Of a DNA stretch of 64,000 nucleotides, positions 28,314 through 41,435 are shown piece after piece. Source of the stretch: Pyrocephalus nanus. Lineage: Eukaryota; Chordata; Aves; Passeriformes; Tyrannidae. Below the pieces are notes generated by a model. That model ran no database searches, was not told the DNA's origin, and saw only the letters and a program-made list of their open reading frames with translations. The DNA is taken from the NCBI GenBank assembly GCA_038380795.1, contig CM076266.1, positions 17,706,145-17,770,144 of the forward strand. Direction: 5' to 3'. Both the position numbers and the translations under genes were made by a program. Numbering within the stretch: the stretch's first letter is position 1; every line of letters starts with the position of its first letter.

Positions 28314-31300
28314 AGAAAACTCATATCCTGGTGCAGATTTGCTTTAAAAAAACCCCCATTATTATTTCAAATATTTTTAAATTCCTTTCTAACCAGAAGA
28401 TCCCTGGGTTGTACAGCTGCTCAGTGACAATTTGCCCAAGAAGCTGCATAAATTGTTTCATCCTGAGCTCCTCTCTGTTGTGGTTACACTACTGCTAGTA
28501 CCCAAACTCAGGGCCAGCTTCAGGCAGGCAGTCTGGCAGGCACAGAAACATCCAAATCTTAGCACGGGGGCAAGTGGAAGCAAGAGCCATCCCCTGCTCT
28601 GTGCCAGGTCTGCAAGGGGACCAGTCACGGCTTCATGCCAGCAGTCCTTTTCTCAAGTTAACACCACTGGCTTTGTCTTGAAGGGGGACATAGGCCAGCT
28701 CTGCCCTGGGGTGGTTTAGGGGCAGGAGCCAGGACAAGAGTCACCCCGAGGAGCAGCAAGAGCTACAGCTGCCATTCACTTACACGGCAGAGGAGCCCTG
28801 AAGCAGCTTGGCCTCAGCAGGATCAGCACAGGCAACTGCTCTGCTCAGATGCACAGCCAGGACCAGAAAATCTCTCGGGGAGAATTTTGTAATATGCACC
28901 CTTGGCAATAAACTGAGGGTTCCAGAGACGCCAGTTCCACCCACCCCTTAAACACTTGAATCAGGATTTTCTGAAGTCATTCCTCAGCCTGCGTTTCTTT
29001 TGTACTGTCCTGCTGAGTGAACATAGGGGCATAACCACATGAATTTTACAGCTGTAGGACATCATTGTCAACAGGAAAAAAAAATCTTCAAACCTTCTGC
29101 TTAAAAGCCACAAACCCTTCGTCCCAACCTTTTAAACAGAGTTTGTAATTAACTTAGCAATGCAATGGCTTGCATGCTCTCTGCAGCCATTTATGGCCTA
29201 ACTGCCAAACTTAATAACAGAGAACCAACAAACTACACAACATTGCAATTTATGCTCTAAGTTTAAGCAGTAGTATTTTATCTAGTTAAGTAGAAATTTT
29301 AAAAAAACCTGCAAGACTTCAGCAGCTACCTGCATAAAGTTACTGGGCTAACTGAAATAGGAATTCATTAACTGATTAACCAAGAGCTATAGATGGAGTA
29401 ATGTCATCAAATCTCAAGCAATATTTAAGATGAGAATTGTAATAAAGTAGATTTGCAGTTCTTGAATGCATGTGATTAACAGATTCAAACAAATTATGCT
29501 ATTACTATGTTAATTAATCCTTGCCATAAAATATTGAATGGGATTAAATTCAAGTGTTTGAGAGAAAAATAGATCTCTTAGGACAATTACAAAAGAGAAA
29601 AAGACTAATTAACTATTTTGCATGCTATTGTCTGTTAAAACATAATATTAACAATAATAGCATCAATAAAAATATATAATAATAACAGGAAGAGTAATAA
29701 CAATAAAAATACTTAAGCATGAGGCACACAGATTTTCCAGTCTGAAACAGAGAAATCTACTGCATAGCAAAAGCAAGACACTGAAATTTTTTCTGAAGTT
29801 ATGGCAGTAGTGAGAGTCTTGAGTTCTGTCTAACTAGTCATTTATGAACTCAGCTGCTGTGTAGGTGTATTAGAGGCAGGTGATATACTGACATCGTATT
29901 GATGTCATGTTCCAAATCTGTTGATTTCAGCTTTAAAGAAAACCCAACAACCTACTAGGAAACCACAGATGCTAATGAGGGCAGGTGTTCTAGGAGTATT
30001 AGTCCTATGTTTTCCCCTACAGTGTCTCCTGCAGCCCAACACATCCCTGTATAAAGCAGCACTGCAGTGCCCCTCTCATTGTGGTCCCCACACCCCTTAG
30101 GGGCCGCCTGCTCTTGTGCCTCCCAAGGAGGCTCCTGAGAGGTGTCAGTCATGACAAAGCAAAGCAGGCATGGGGGTACACTGGGGAACCGCTCCACACA
30201 GCCTCACGGGGCTGGAGTGACCTCCAGGCTCCTGCCCCAGCCCCACTCAAAGATACGCAATGAATCAGCCATGGAGTAGGGGCTTGGTGAGCACACAAAG
30301 TCCTCTTCTGCTTCCTCAAGTCCCCTAAGCTCCCCAAATCCTCATCCAAGAGCTTAAATGGTACCACAGTATTTCCCAAGAATGTGATAGAGCCTTTTCT
30401 GGTTACAGCAGCATGAGATATTGAGATAGTATCACCTATTTTTATTGCTGCTTATACTCAAGAGCAGTTTTAGGAGTGCAAGCTTAATTGCATACACGGT
30501 TTTATTTTATTTTTCTCTTTGCAAGGACCAATCCAGGAGGTTTAACCATATTGAAATACCAAAATAGACAATGGGCAATGGTAATGATGCTAACTGCTAA
30601 TCAGTTCTTCCCACAGGCTTTACCAAAATGTCCTGGAAATTCAAAATTTTTTCCCTGCTTAATGAACTTGCCTCCAAAAAGTTAAACCCTAAGGGTTATT
30701 TTTAGAGTATTACTCATGAGTACTGAACAATTAGCAATGCATTAAAGACAAACAAAAAATACCAGCCCAAAACTAAACAAAGCAAACCACAATTAAAATC
30801 GCATAAAATGTGTCTAGTTACAAAACAAAAAATTAAAAGAGTGGTATAAAATTAGATGCTAAAATTGTTCATTTGCAGTCAGGATTATTTCTTGCACATA
30901 TTCTTTCTTGCACACTTACATTGCGCTTTCTTCTACCATGCGCTTTGCAGGGAAACGCAAATCACCAAAGTCACAACACCAAAAAAAAAAGGATTAAGGG
31001 CAAGGTGCACAACCTAAGGCATCTCTCAAGGTCAGACTCAGGAGTCAACACACAGCGAGGCCTCTACTCTTTAAAACATGAACTATATCCTATTCACTTA
31101 ACAATCATGACAATCATGCTGTATGGTTTTTAGGATGGCTAACAGAAGGAGAAACTACATCTGTAAAAAGAACAAGGCTTAAAATGAATTTAACACCATC
31201 TTCACAGAAATCTCAGTAACACAACGTCAGATGAATGTTTGCAATGCATTGTTCACTGCCTTTTTTGGTCTTTGGAGAAAACACACCCTAATTTGTAATG

Positions 31301-33246
31301 TTCCTGCTGAGTTTATTTCTATTTCTGAGAATTTTGATTAACAGCAGGTCACTACCCGAGCAGCATAATGAGAATGGAGCAAGGTTGATAATATAGGCAA
31401 AAATAACCAAGAAAGATTAACTCTCAAGAATGCAGTTTTTCAAATGGAAAAATTCCATAATACATAATGTTGGAGGGTAAAAAGTGAGAAGCTATTCAGT
31501 TCAATGACAAGATGAATAAAAAATGCAAGAATGTGACCCTCTCCTTCTTCCTTCTCACTTTTCTTACTGCTAGGAGCTTGTTCAGAGTTAGAAAAGCAGA
31601 ATTTGAAAAATTTTATTTAAGCCTAGCCTGAAATTAGAGAATATTGACTAAATATGCTTTTCCAAAAGACCTCAGAAAAAAAAAAGCTGTGCTAACTTAA
31701 ATTTCTTTTAATGGCAATTTAAATGTTTTGCAAAAGTACATCACCAGTAATGGGTTTTTTTGAACAACAATCAATGAAAAAAGCAAATCTCTGAAATACT
31801 TTTACTTATACTTACTTACACACACATACACACTTATATCTGCAAAGATTAATGATAGAAAGGTTTCCAGAACTTTCTTGAATGTGTGTCCCATAATCAT
31901 TACCTCCTTGAAGAAACTTGCTAATATGAAAAATTATGATGGTCACTGACTACATGGCTTGCTACAACTTTATCATTTTCTAACAAGAAGCAGCGTTCTA
32001 CTACATACCATTATTTAACTATACATCATGGTCTTTTATTCCTGTACTGGGAGCTGAGCATTCTAACAGCAACATCTAAATGGAAACATGAACAGCTCCT
32101 TTTGACAGAATATGATGGTCGTTTCAACATAAAGTTTCCTTAGGAAAAAAACATACTTTTCTAGAAAAGAATATAATCAAATTAAATACTTGTTTGATTT
32201 CATTGCCTTTCCAGGACAAACATTAGACATAATTTTAAAGGAACAGAAAAGCTCTACGGTAATTCTTGTCTGCAAGCATGTAGAAATTTTTTTTTCTGGC
32301 TGCTGTAGCCAAAATATAAATAATTTTCTGCTGTGGTGTCAGGAAGTGTATTGCACTAAATTAATCATGAGCTACTTTTAAAAAGGGACACAAAATCCAC
32401 TGCAAAATTAAACAAATCTCTCTGGGCCTGTTTTCCGTTTGCATTGTCATCACTTACCTTTAAAAGACGGTGGAAGTGAGATGGGAATGTTGCTGAAATG
32501 CATTCAACAGAACCTGTGTGTGTGTGTTAGCTTCTCTAGTGCTCTCTACTGTGTCTCCAGCCATTGGAAAAGATAAAGCATTATAACCTGCACACGATAT
32601 AATTTTTACTCTTTGCCAGGCTCCTACCTAGCACAGGAATACACTATAGCAAAATAAATGCACAGGCACACAGACTACAAGCCAAGCTGTAGTGCTTCTT
32701 CTAGCATTTCCCAGTCCCAGGTGTATTCTGCTAGAGTAGATAAAAGTCATTCTGTCTTATTATAAAAGAAGAGGAAAGGCAATTCTTAAGGGAAATCAAG
32801 TAATTTTAGAAAGCTTTTCCTAGTAAGTCCAATGTGTCCATGAGGGGAAAGCTGGGAGCACAGAGATCAGGCAGCTCCATCCGCCATCATACAACTGGGA
32901 CTCAGCTTGCTTTTATCTTTTATGTCAGGCAATCAAAAAAAAAGTCAATTTTATTTACTAAGTGAGGGGTAAATAAACTCATGCCAATTGAAGAACAGAA
33001 AATATGTCTTTGTGGTTTAGACTGGAAGCATTTTAAAGATAAAAAAATCTTAAATAATTCACTCAGACAAGGCTTCTAGATCCTCGTCTGTCTTTCTTTT
33101 CTTCCAGGGCAGGATGGCATGCAAGGAACTTTTTGTTAACTCTCTCCTTTCAAACTTCCAACCCAAAAACTACACCATCCAAGAGGCACTAGTCATATCT
33201 AATATTCCTGCTTTAATGTAGTAATTTTCAAAATATTTCTGGGAAG
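28314..33246. other. Noncoding DNA, terminal BMPER intron, exon-proximal part
   Basis: No coding sequence is recognised. The segment includes a GC-richer patch (28430-28900), a motif-dense AT-rich block (29090-29640, candidate conserved noncoding element) followed by AAT/ATA-rich low-complexity DNA (29640-29712), then ordinary AT-rich sequence up to the SINE at 33247. Confidence 0.6.
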
Positions 33247-33381
33247 ACACAGAATATTCTGAGTTAGAAGGGACCCACAAGGATCATCGAGTCCAACTCT
33301 TAAAGCAAATAGCCCAAACAGGGACTGAACTCATGAACTTGGTGGTTTTAGCACCATGCTCCAACCAACTGAACTAATCTC
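33247..33381 (-). mobile_element. Second tRNA-Ile-derived SINE (TguSINE1 type), more diverged head
   Basis: It has the same structure and orientation as the element at 13557: a tRNA-like head (TTAGTTCAGTTGGTTGGAGCATGGTGCTAAAACC), then the CR1-type tail ending CAGAATATTCTGTGTC. The anticodon loop reads CTAAAAC, so the Ile AAT anticodon is lost, and the A and B boxes carry substitutions. It is therefore a decayed copy and not a working tRNA gene. It lies about 390 nt downstream (coding strand) of the VWD exon donor. No clear target duplication was seen. Confidence 0.85.
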
Positions 33382-33765
33382 AGGGTCACACTTCTCTGGA
33401 CCACAAGCAACAGCCTTTAAAGTCAGTCTCAATTTTACAACTGACTTCAAAATCACAGTTCACAAAAATGTTCTAAAGTCTCTTCCCCCTCTTTCCTCAG
33501 TTTCCAAAGGTACTTTTTCTCTAGATGATCACAACTCTGCCTTGTCTTTCTCACTATTGGTTGCTTGGGTCTATTAGCTCAGGACCCTCTTCTTCTGATT
33601 CCAGCCTCACAAAACCTTCCCATAATATAACTCTAAGCCCGTATATTAATTCTTAGCAAAAGCAGTTCAATGCATGTGTTCAAATGCTGCTGAAATTGGG
33701 CCAAATGTGTGGTTTTTCTCCTCGCACAGTGATTCAGTATCTCCCTCCAAAGCAAGCCACACTTA

Positions 33766-34248
<483 letters not shown>

Positions 34249-37200
34249 TTATGTTTGCGAAATAGTGTTCATGGGAACCTGAACAAAACCATTGGCTTTG
34301 TTCTAATAATGCTGTTAGATTTCTATAGATCTTCCAGTAACTGCCTCTGGCAATGCAGTTTTTCTTAAATCACAGTCAATTACAGTACACTCTCGCCTCT
34401 GTTTATTTTTGTTCCTCCTTTCTAATGAATGGGGTTATCCTAAAAAATACCAAACCAAGACAGAACTATTCTCAACACTGAAAGAGGGCTCTTGCAAAAT
34501 TCTGCAAATTGAATTTGCTAGGGTAAATTTCTAGCTGATTTCATAGGGGGCCCAGAATTTCAGCCACTGTCACCCATTGGACAGGCCATGGGCATAGAAA
34601 AGTGTCCATGCCTCATGAGACTGGTCCACCAGTGACCACCTTAAGGGACATATCCTTTTCTTGCCTGCAAAGCTGACACTGCTCTCTTACTTGGGTGAAT
34701 ACAAATGTTCAAATACAAGTACCTTATTTTGTGGGAGTAAAGAGAGTTAAAAATATTATAACAATGATATGTCAGATGGTTAAAATTTTTGTAAGGAGAC
34801 ATTCTGAATTGGATTCAAACTGTTCAGACCAACCTTCTGATGCTGTCTGCCCAAGTTAGCAACACTGAGACATGATGGCAAATATCTAACCTTCATCTAG
34901 TGGCTGGGATATAAGCCCTCTGCTACAATTTGTTTTACAGGAAGGTTTGGCACTTCTGGTACATCAAAATCAAAATTACTCTTTTAGGCTGAAATCCCCT
35001 TTATCTGTCTGTACCCATCTAAAAGCTAGACGTCTAGCATAAGTCAGCTGTCTGGGCCCTCTCTTTGACAAAGAGAGATAGGCAGCCTGTATCACAATAT
35101 GAGTGTCTAATGCAGAGTGAATGAATGAACTACCCTCTGAATGGCTTTCTGTTCCCGGTGATATTTTAGAGGTCCCAAAGATCAGGTGGAGAGTAAATTT
35201 CTAGTTTTTATCTGGGTAACCTAAACTTAATTCCATTCCTTGAGGAGTAAACATGCATCTCATAAGGGAAAACAATTTTGGTATCATATGGGATAAAAAC
35301 AACACCAAGAATCACTGGTCCTTAACCTCTACACAAAAAGATTTTTTCTTGTAATTATTTCCAGCGTCTTATGAATCCTTCTACTTCACATGTCTGTGGT
35401 AACCCTGCATCTGAAGACCACAAATCATTTTGCTGATGTTGATTTCCTCTCATGAGGTACCTGTGAGCAGTGATTAGTTAAGGATAAACACAGGACTCTG
35501 GTTTAAACAGGATAATCCAGATTTTACCCTCTTCTCGCTGCCTGGCCAAGAATACTGAGAAGCATCAATCTGCAATGCAGGACCAGGGCTTCATTCCAGC
35601 TCCCTTCATTTGCTGTGTGGGCTGGCTTAGCGCCACCCTTTCCTCTTGTAAATCAGTGCTTGTCACTATGTGATCCAAATCCTGCGCTATCCTCATGTAA
35701 GTAATTAACATACCAGTGACTCAGTTCAAAGCTGGAACCCTTCCTTTAGCAACACATCCCATTGTCTCCTACGGCAACTCCAACCCGGGCTGCAGATAAA
35801 CAGGGTGAGGCTCAAGTGGCAATTATGGCCATGTCACCAGGAGTTTTGGGAACAATTTACTCACCAAGGCTGTGAAGACAGTTCTGCATCACCTGTCGCT
35901 ACAGTCTATTACACCATGTTTTCTTACCACTTTAGGTTAGCAATGATAGCACAAATATGTCCTGAACTGACTAGGCCTGAGATCAGTTTTAAATTATCTA
36001 ATAAACCTCAGCACGGATGGGACCACTGTGTCCTCCTCCAAAGACACTTTACACCCAGCCAACTGAGAAATTGTGCAAGACTACGACTGCTAATGAGGCC
36101 AGCACAGTGGCAAGGGGGAAAGCTGCCTTTTAGGATGCTTCATGCATTCATTATCATTGCTGGACAAATTCAAACTCCAGCTGTCTTTGCTTCTGACTAT
36201 GTTGAACAGAACAAAACACAGCTTGACTTGCAGACACAAGATTAATACTGCCGTGCTGGCATTTAGAGAAAACTTGCCATTAACTTATAAACCAGGATTT
36301 CTTCAGACTTGAGAATTATATAAACTTTCTCAAAGTTTAAAGCATCAAGATCCAAATTCTCAGACAGTTCTCTTCAGATAATAACTACAGCCTTTAAGGT
36401 GGTGTTCCATTTCTTCCCCCAAACAAGCTCCCTCAGAACCTGCTTCACTTTAAACAAAGTCAGAAAAGACTGGCTAATGGTTCTATCTTAATTTTCCTTT
36501 TATTACTATTTTTTTGTTCAAGACAAGATTTACTGACTTTCAGTGAAAATAAATTAATTATGAAAGGTTAACTTTAAAATTTTCCTGAGTATTTGTGTCC
36601 CTTTAATGAGAGTTAAGTTAAACTAATTGTTACTTGCTGCTTTTGTAGCCCTGCAAAAGGCACGCAGGTATGCAGACAAAAAATAGCATAAAATTATAGC
36701 TTTTCATATCAGCATATAAAAATGCACATTTTTAAACCTAGAGATTCTTGTTTTGATTACTGGATTTGATTCAAGAGGCACACAGTGTAACTACCACAAA
36801 AGGATGTACGTTCCTCTAGCTGGGTACGGTTTAATTACACTTTATTCTGCTGTAATTGCTCAGATGGAAGGGTAATTTCTAGCTTTGATGAACAGACTAA
36901 AGCTTTCTGTCCGTAACGGAGCTTATTCCCTTTTGGAGTAACAAGGAAGGGTATTTATTCCTACATGCATGACAATTTTGTTGGAGTCTGATTTCACTGT
37001 GCAGTGTGTGCCTTCTGTTTGTTCACAAGCAGAAAACTCAGTTAGTTTCTGTAAATCAACAAGAACTGTGACAGAGAGTATTATGCTACAAATCAATGTT
37101 TGAAATAGTCTCCTTGGCAGACAAATTCTGTGGAAGAGTTTCTTGGTGGCTATAACCCCCTTTCTCCTGCTCAGAATGGATGAGTTTCCCATTCACTTGG

Positions 37201-39687
37201 ACAAGGATCAGAATCCAAGAGATGTGAAGCCAACGGATGCAACATCTGTCCCATCTGGGGATGTGCAGAAAAGGAATATTCTCTGAGTTACTTTTTAGGG
37301 TTTTCCAATTTTCCCCTCTCTTTGAAGGATGCTTAACCAACTTGTTACTCGATTTCTTAACTTGGCACACTATGTACTCTACTGCATTTAAAAAAAAAAT
37401 CCTACAAGATTTATGTGCATCACACACTGAGTTCCCCCAAGCTGGGAGCTCTCATCAATTGTTCTGCATGATTTTAATGGTAAAGGCATAATCAAGAATT
37501 GGCAGACCATTCTTCCCTAAAGATTTAGTGCCAAAGTGGTAAAGAAAACCTCAGCAAAGCGGCTTCATGCAAAAGATCAGCACAGAAACAACAACAATAA
37601 AATGTCTCTGCACTGGAGAGAGAGATGAGTAATACCAGCCCCTTGAACCTCTACTCTCTGGTCTTTGCAGCACACAAATTTTAGATAAGGACTCAACACC
37701 ACCCCAAGTACACCCATGATGAGTACCTGCCAGTGCAGACTGCAAGGATTGCTGCTGCATGGCATCCAGGGCTACAGCTGGTGAGGAATTTAGCAACAAA
37801 ACAGGTTTTCAGTGGAAAATGCCAATTCATCAGAACTGAAATGCTTCAGGGAGACATATCGTATTCAATGAACTTCCAACACAGCACAGGCAAGGCTCCA
37901 AGCTGGTTCCCTGCCAGCTCGCCTGGTGGGCTGCCTGGAAGCCTGCACGATCAGGGTATGGAACTCCAGGACTGCCCTGCCATGCACACTGCCCTGTAGC
38001 CAGGGACCACAAGGCTTCCTGAAGCTTTGGGCTTCCCTGTTTTATCCAGGGCTCAGCTCCCAGCTCTCCAAAAGGAAAACCAAAAGCCGTGGGAATGCTG
38101 GCTGAGCTGTAAGCACCAGACCCTGCATTTCTCAGCCCAATTTTACTTTGAATTTTGCTTCTAGTGCAGTGGTTTTGCTTATTTTTCATTACCTCCTACC
38201 TCCCCCTCTTTTTTTCACCCTACTCTGGGAAAGCATATATTTTTTTTTAAATCCCTGTTTCCTTTTGAAACAGAGAAAATTCTCCAGGTTTTTTCCCCCG
38301 GCACTCAGAATTTCCTGTGGAACAAAATGCTTGTGTTTAAACCAGTTCTACTCAGCACATTCTTCCTCTCTACAACCTCTCTGCTGCTTTTCCTCTCCCA
38401 GCAAAATGGAGCCATGCCGTTCTGCTGCTTTCCAGGCCTTATGTGCTTAGGAAAGGAGGACTTGACCCAACGTGATGCATTCAGTGAGAGAAACCTGATT
38501 CTGCACCGTTAAGGGGAGGAATTATTTAGGCTATAATTTGCAGTGATTACACACTGTTTGGTATGTTGTCATATGCCATGTTTGCACTTCCTCTGCCAAC
38601 ACATGGACAAGGATGTGTGTAGTCATTTATTAGGCTTGCACCAGAGGCAAACGGAATAGCAGCAGGATTAGCTGTCATTCATCTTCAATTGAAAACCCTT
38701 CCCTGGCCTGTGGTTGGCTAATGAAATCCACATCGCCAGAATTCATGGCGTTCAGCTGGCTGCAAAGAAAAACCCTCAAGATGCTTTTAATTAGAAGTTG
38801 TGAATAATGGTCAACTTGTGTGCATTTTACAGACAGCCACAAAAATCTGCATTGCCACTTGGAGGAATGAGCCCAGAGCTGGGATCCACATTATGCAGAC
38901 TTACATTTCCAGGGGCTATATGAACAGGTGTCTAAATTCTCAGCTCAACAGTGGGTGCTAGTGTCCCCCTTGAAAAAAAAATTATGCTAGATAATGACTA
39001 TGCGTCATGCCTGTGACTATATCACTCCATAAGAAAGATTGGTTTCACTGCTTTCACATGGCATTTAATTGAATTAACAGCAAATAGTATTCTCACTGAA
39101 ACAGTACTTCACTGTGCAAGTGAAATCTCTCAGGACTACAGTAGTACCTAACACATGCTAATGAGAAAATTTTTAACTTCCCCTCAGTATTTATCTATGC
39201 AAGGATACTATAGTTTCAGAACAGTCTATCAAAACAAATGTAAGTCCTCTAGTTTAGCATTTTTTGACAATTAAAGTATTTTCCAGGACTCAAAAGACCT
39301 GAGATTCTGGTATCTCCCTTCCCTGTTTCTAGAAATAAGGTACCAGATTCTCTTAAGTTTCTAATTTCCTTTTGCTTCTGGTGCTGTAAACTCTGTTTCT
39401 TGCAGACAGCTTCTTATTTGGGCACAAAGCAAGCCCAAGCCCAAAGCACTAAGCAGAAAATTAGGCCTTAGTTTTCAAACCAAGGCCTCCATTTTGCTGG
39501 GTAGCCCTGGTAAAATGTGTCCATACTTTGACAGCTTAAACTCATTCCAGCCATTAATAACTATGATTTTGTACAACTGCTGACTTAAACTGCAAAATAC
39601 GTTGTTGCAACTGTGAAAAAAACCTGAATGTTATGTTTAAGAACTGATCTCTCCATTTTTATCAGCAAGCAGTAAATGATGATGCTG

Positions 39688-40778
39688 TGTATTGAGTTTG
39701 CATGGCAAGATTTTGGTAGTGGAAGGGTTACAGGGTTGACTTATGTGAGAAGCTGCCAGAAGGTTCCCTCTATGAAAGCCAGTGGGGCTCCAGTGGAGCC
39801 CATTCAAGCTGGCTCCCAGATGGACCAATTCCAGCTGGCTCCAAGGTGGACTTGGCCAAGGTTGAGCCCTTCAGCAACAGTGGTAGCATCCCAGGCAAAA
39901 TATTTAAGAAGGGAGAGAAAAGCCCTGTACAACTGCTGTCATAAAGAGGAGTGAGAATGTGTGAGAGAAACAACCCTGCAGTGGAGAAGGAGGGGGAGGA
40001 GGTGCTCCAGATGCCACAGCTGAGATTCCCCTGCAGCCCATGGCAATGACCATGGTGAAGCAGCTGTGCCCCTGCAGCCTGTGGAGGACCATGGGGGTCC
40101 CCTATGGGGGGCAGAGATCCACCTGAAGCCCATAGATGACCCCATGCTGGAGCAAGAGAATGCATGAAGGAGGCTTTGACACTGTGGGAAGCCCACCCTG
40201 GAGCAGGCTCTGGGAAGAATCTGTAGAGCCACAGAGAGAGGAGCCCATGATGGAGCAAGTTTGCTGGTAGGACTTGTGACCCCGTGGCAGACCCTGGAGC
40301 AGTCTGTTCCTGAAGGACTGCACCTTGTGGAAGGGACCCACATTGCAGCAGTTCATGAAGAACTGCAGCCCGTGGGAGGGAGTCATTGGAGAAGTCTGTA
40401 GAGAACTGTCTCCCATGGGAGAGACCTCACGCTGGAGCAGGGAATGAGCATGAGTCCTCCCTCTGAGGAGGAAGGAGTGGCAGATACAATGTGTGATGAA
40501 CTGATTTCACCTCCCATGGTGGGAGAAGGTGTTTTTAAGATTTGGCCTAATTTCTTATTATCCTACCCATACTTGATTGGCAATAAACTAAACTAATTTC
40601 CCCAAGTTGAGTCTTTTTTGTCCATGACAGTAATTGCTGAGTGATCTCTCCCAGTCCTTATCTTGACCCACAAGTCTTTCACTGTATTTTCCCTTCCCTG
40701 TCCAGGTGAGGAGAGGGGTGACAGAGTGGCTTTGGTGGGCACATTTGGTTGGCATCCAGCCAGGGTCAACCCACCACA
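39688..40778 (+). mobile_element. Solo LTR of an endogenous retrovirus (passerine ERVL-type)
   Basis: A block of about 1.09 kb begins TGTATTGAGTTTGCATGGC and ends in CAACCCACCACA, giving the TG...CA ends of an LTR. A polyadenylation signal AATAAA lies at 40582-40587, followed by a T-rich segment, which sets plus orientation. The interior is much more GC-rich than the intron around it and has imperfect internal repeats (CTGGAGCAG, CCCATGG-type units, 40000-40450). From memory this resembles the long LTRs of passerine ERVL elements. No internal retroviral genes flank it, so it is a solo LTR left by recombination. A 5-bp target duplication is not obvious at the ends I chose. It lies antisense to BMPER. 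Confidence 0.75.
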
Positions 40779-41068
40779 CCCTCTGTAAGCCATTTTAAGT
40801 TACTGGAAGTGAAAATCATGGCACATTGATCTATTCAGACAGTTAATTGTCAGCCGCAGAATGAAACATAGCTTAGCAAATATCCTGCAGACTTCAAACT
40901 CATCGCTGGGATCTCTGTCTGCTTGTGGGCTGCGGGAATTTTGAAAGCACTCTGGGTTCCTAAGATCTCTAAAGATTTATGACTATATTTATTACCCCTA
41001 TCGTGCCTTTTTACTGACTACTGTTCTTGTTGAACTCGAGCAATTCTTCAGGGGGAAAGAAGACACAC

Positions 41069-41098
41069 ACAAGCATACACAGACACACACATATACTT
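41069..41098 (-). repeat. TG-rich stretch just inside the first VWD exon's donor
   Basis: The coding strand reads GTAGGGCAAG, then TATATGTGTGTGTCTGTG and further TG units. The stretch starts about 8 nt into the intron. It is an imperfect TG/TATG microsatellite. Confidence 0.9.
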
Positions 41099-41105
41099 GC
41101 CCTAC

Positions 41106-41435
41106 CTGCTTTGGTTGTCACTTTCAGCAAATAACCATCCAAATCGATCTGAAATTGCGGTGTCTCGCAAGGTAGTGAGATTCGGGTCCCATTCCACTTC
41201 ACTGTGAGGTGCTGCTGGAGGCTGATTGTGCTTCTGCCCAACACAAGGTCCACTGACTTTGTCCAGGAGAAAGAACGGGTCCGACGGGCATCGTTTTTTA
41301 CCAGCACCTGAAAGGGCGAGGCAGAGGAGGAGCAGTCTTTTGTCAAAACGTACTGACATGTTCCCTGAAAGTTAAATGTCCGTCCATCAAAAGTGTTGTA
41401 GTGAGGGTCTCCAAATACAGTGCAAACTCCAGGCT
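41106..41435 (-). CDS. BMPER: BMPER exon: first part of von Willebrand D domain
   Basis: The 330-nt exon enters with two bases of a Lys codon and leaves in phase 1 after KVTTKA. It opens with [11 protein letters not shown] and covers the N-terminal part of the VWD domain, including [10 protein letters not shown] and the beta-rich stretch through [10 protein letters not shown]. The GDPH motif lies at 41401-41412. In Crossveinless-2 proteins this is the acid-labile autocleavage site that yields two disulphide-linked fragments. One sequon, WNGT, is visible. The acceptor is CTCACCTGCAG and the donor is G|GTAGGG, a weaker donor than those of the other exons. Residues such as ETPQFQ and GRSTI differ from the human protein as I recall it, but the frame is clean. 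Confidence 0.97.

Noticed and set aside
35805..36245. 146-codon plus-strand open stretch, the longest unexplained one
   Set aside because: The peptide has no recognisable domain, no splice-site logic and no start context, and it lies within an intron antisense to BMPER. It fits chance for a 64-kb window.
39770..40416. Several minus-strand open frames up to 162 codons
   Set aside because: They are shadows across the GC-rich interior of the solo LTR, on the strand opposite to its polyadenylation signal.
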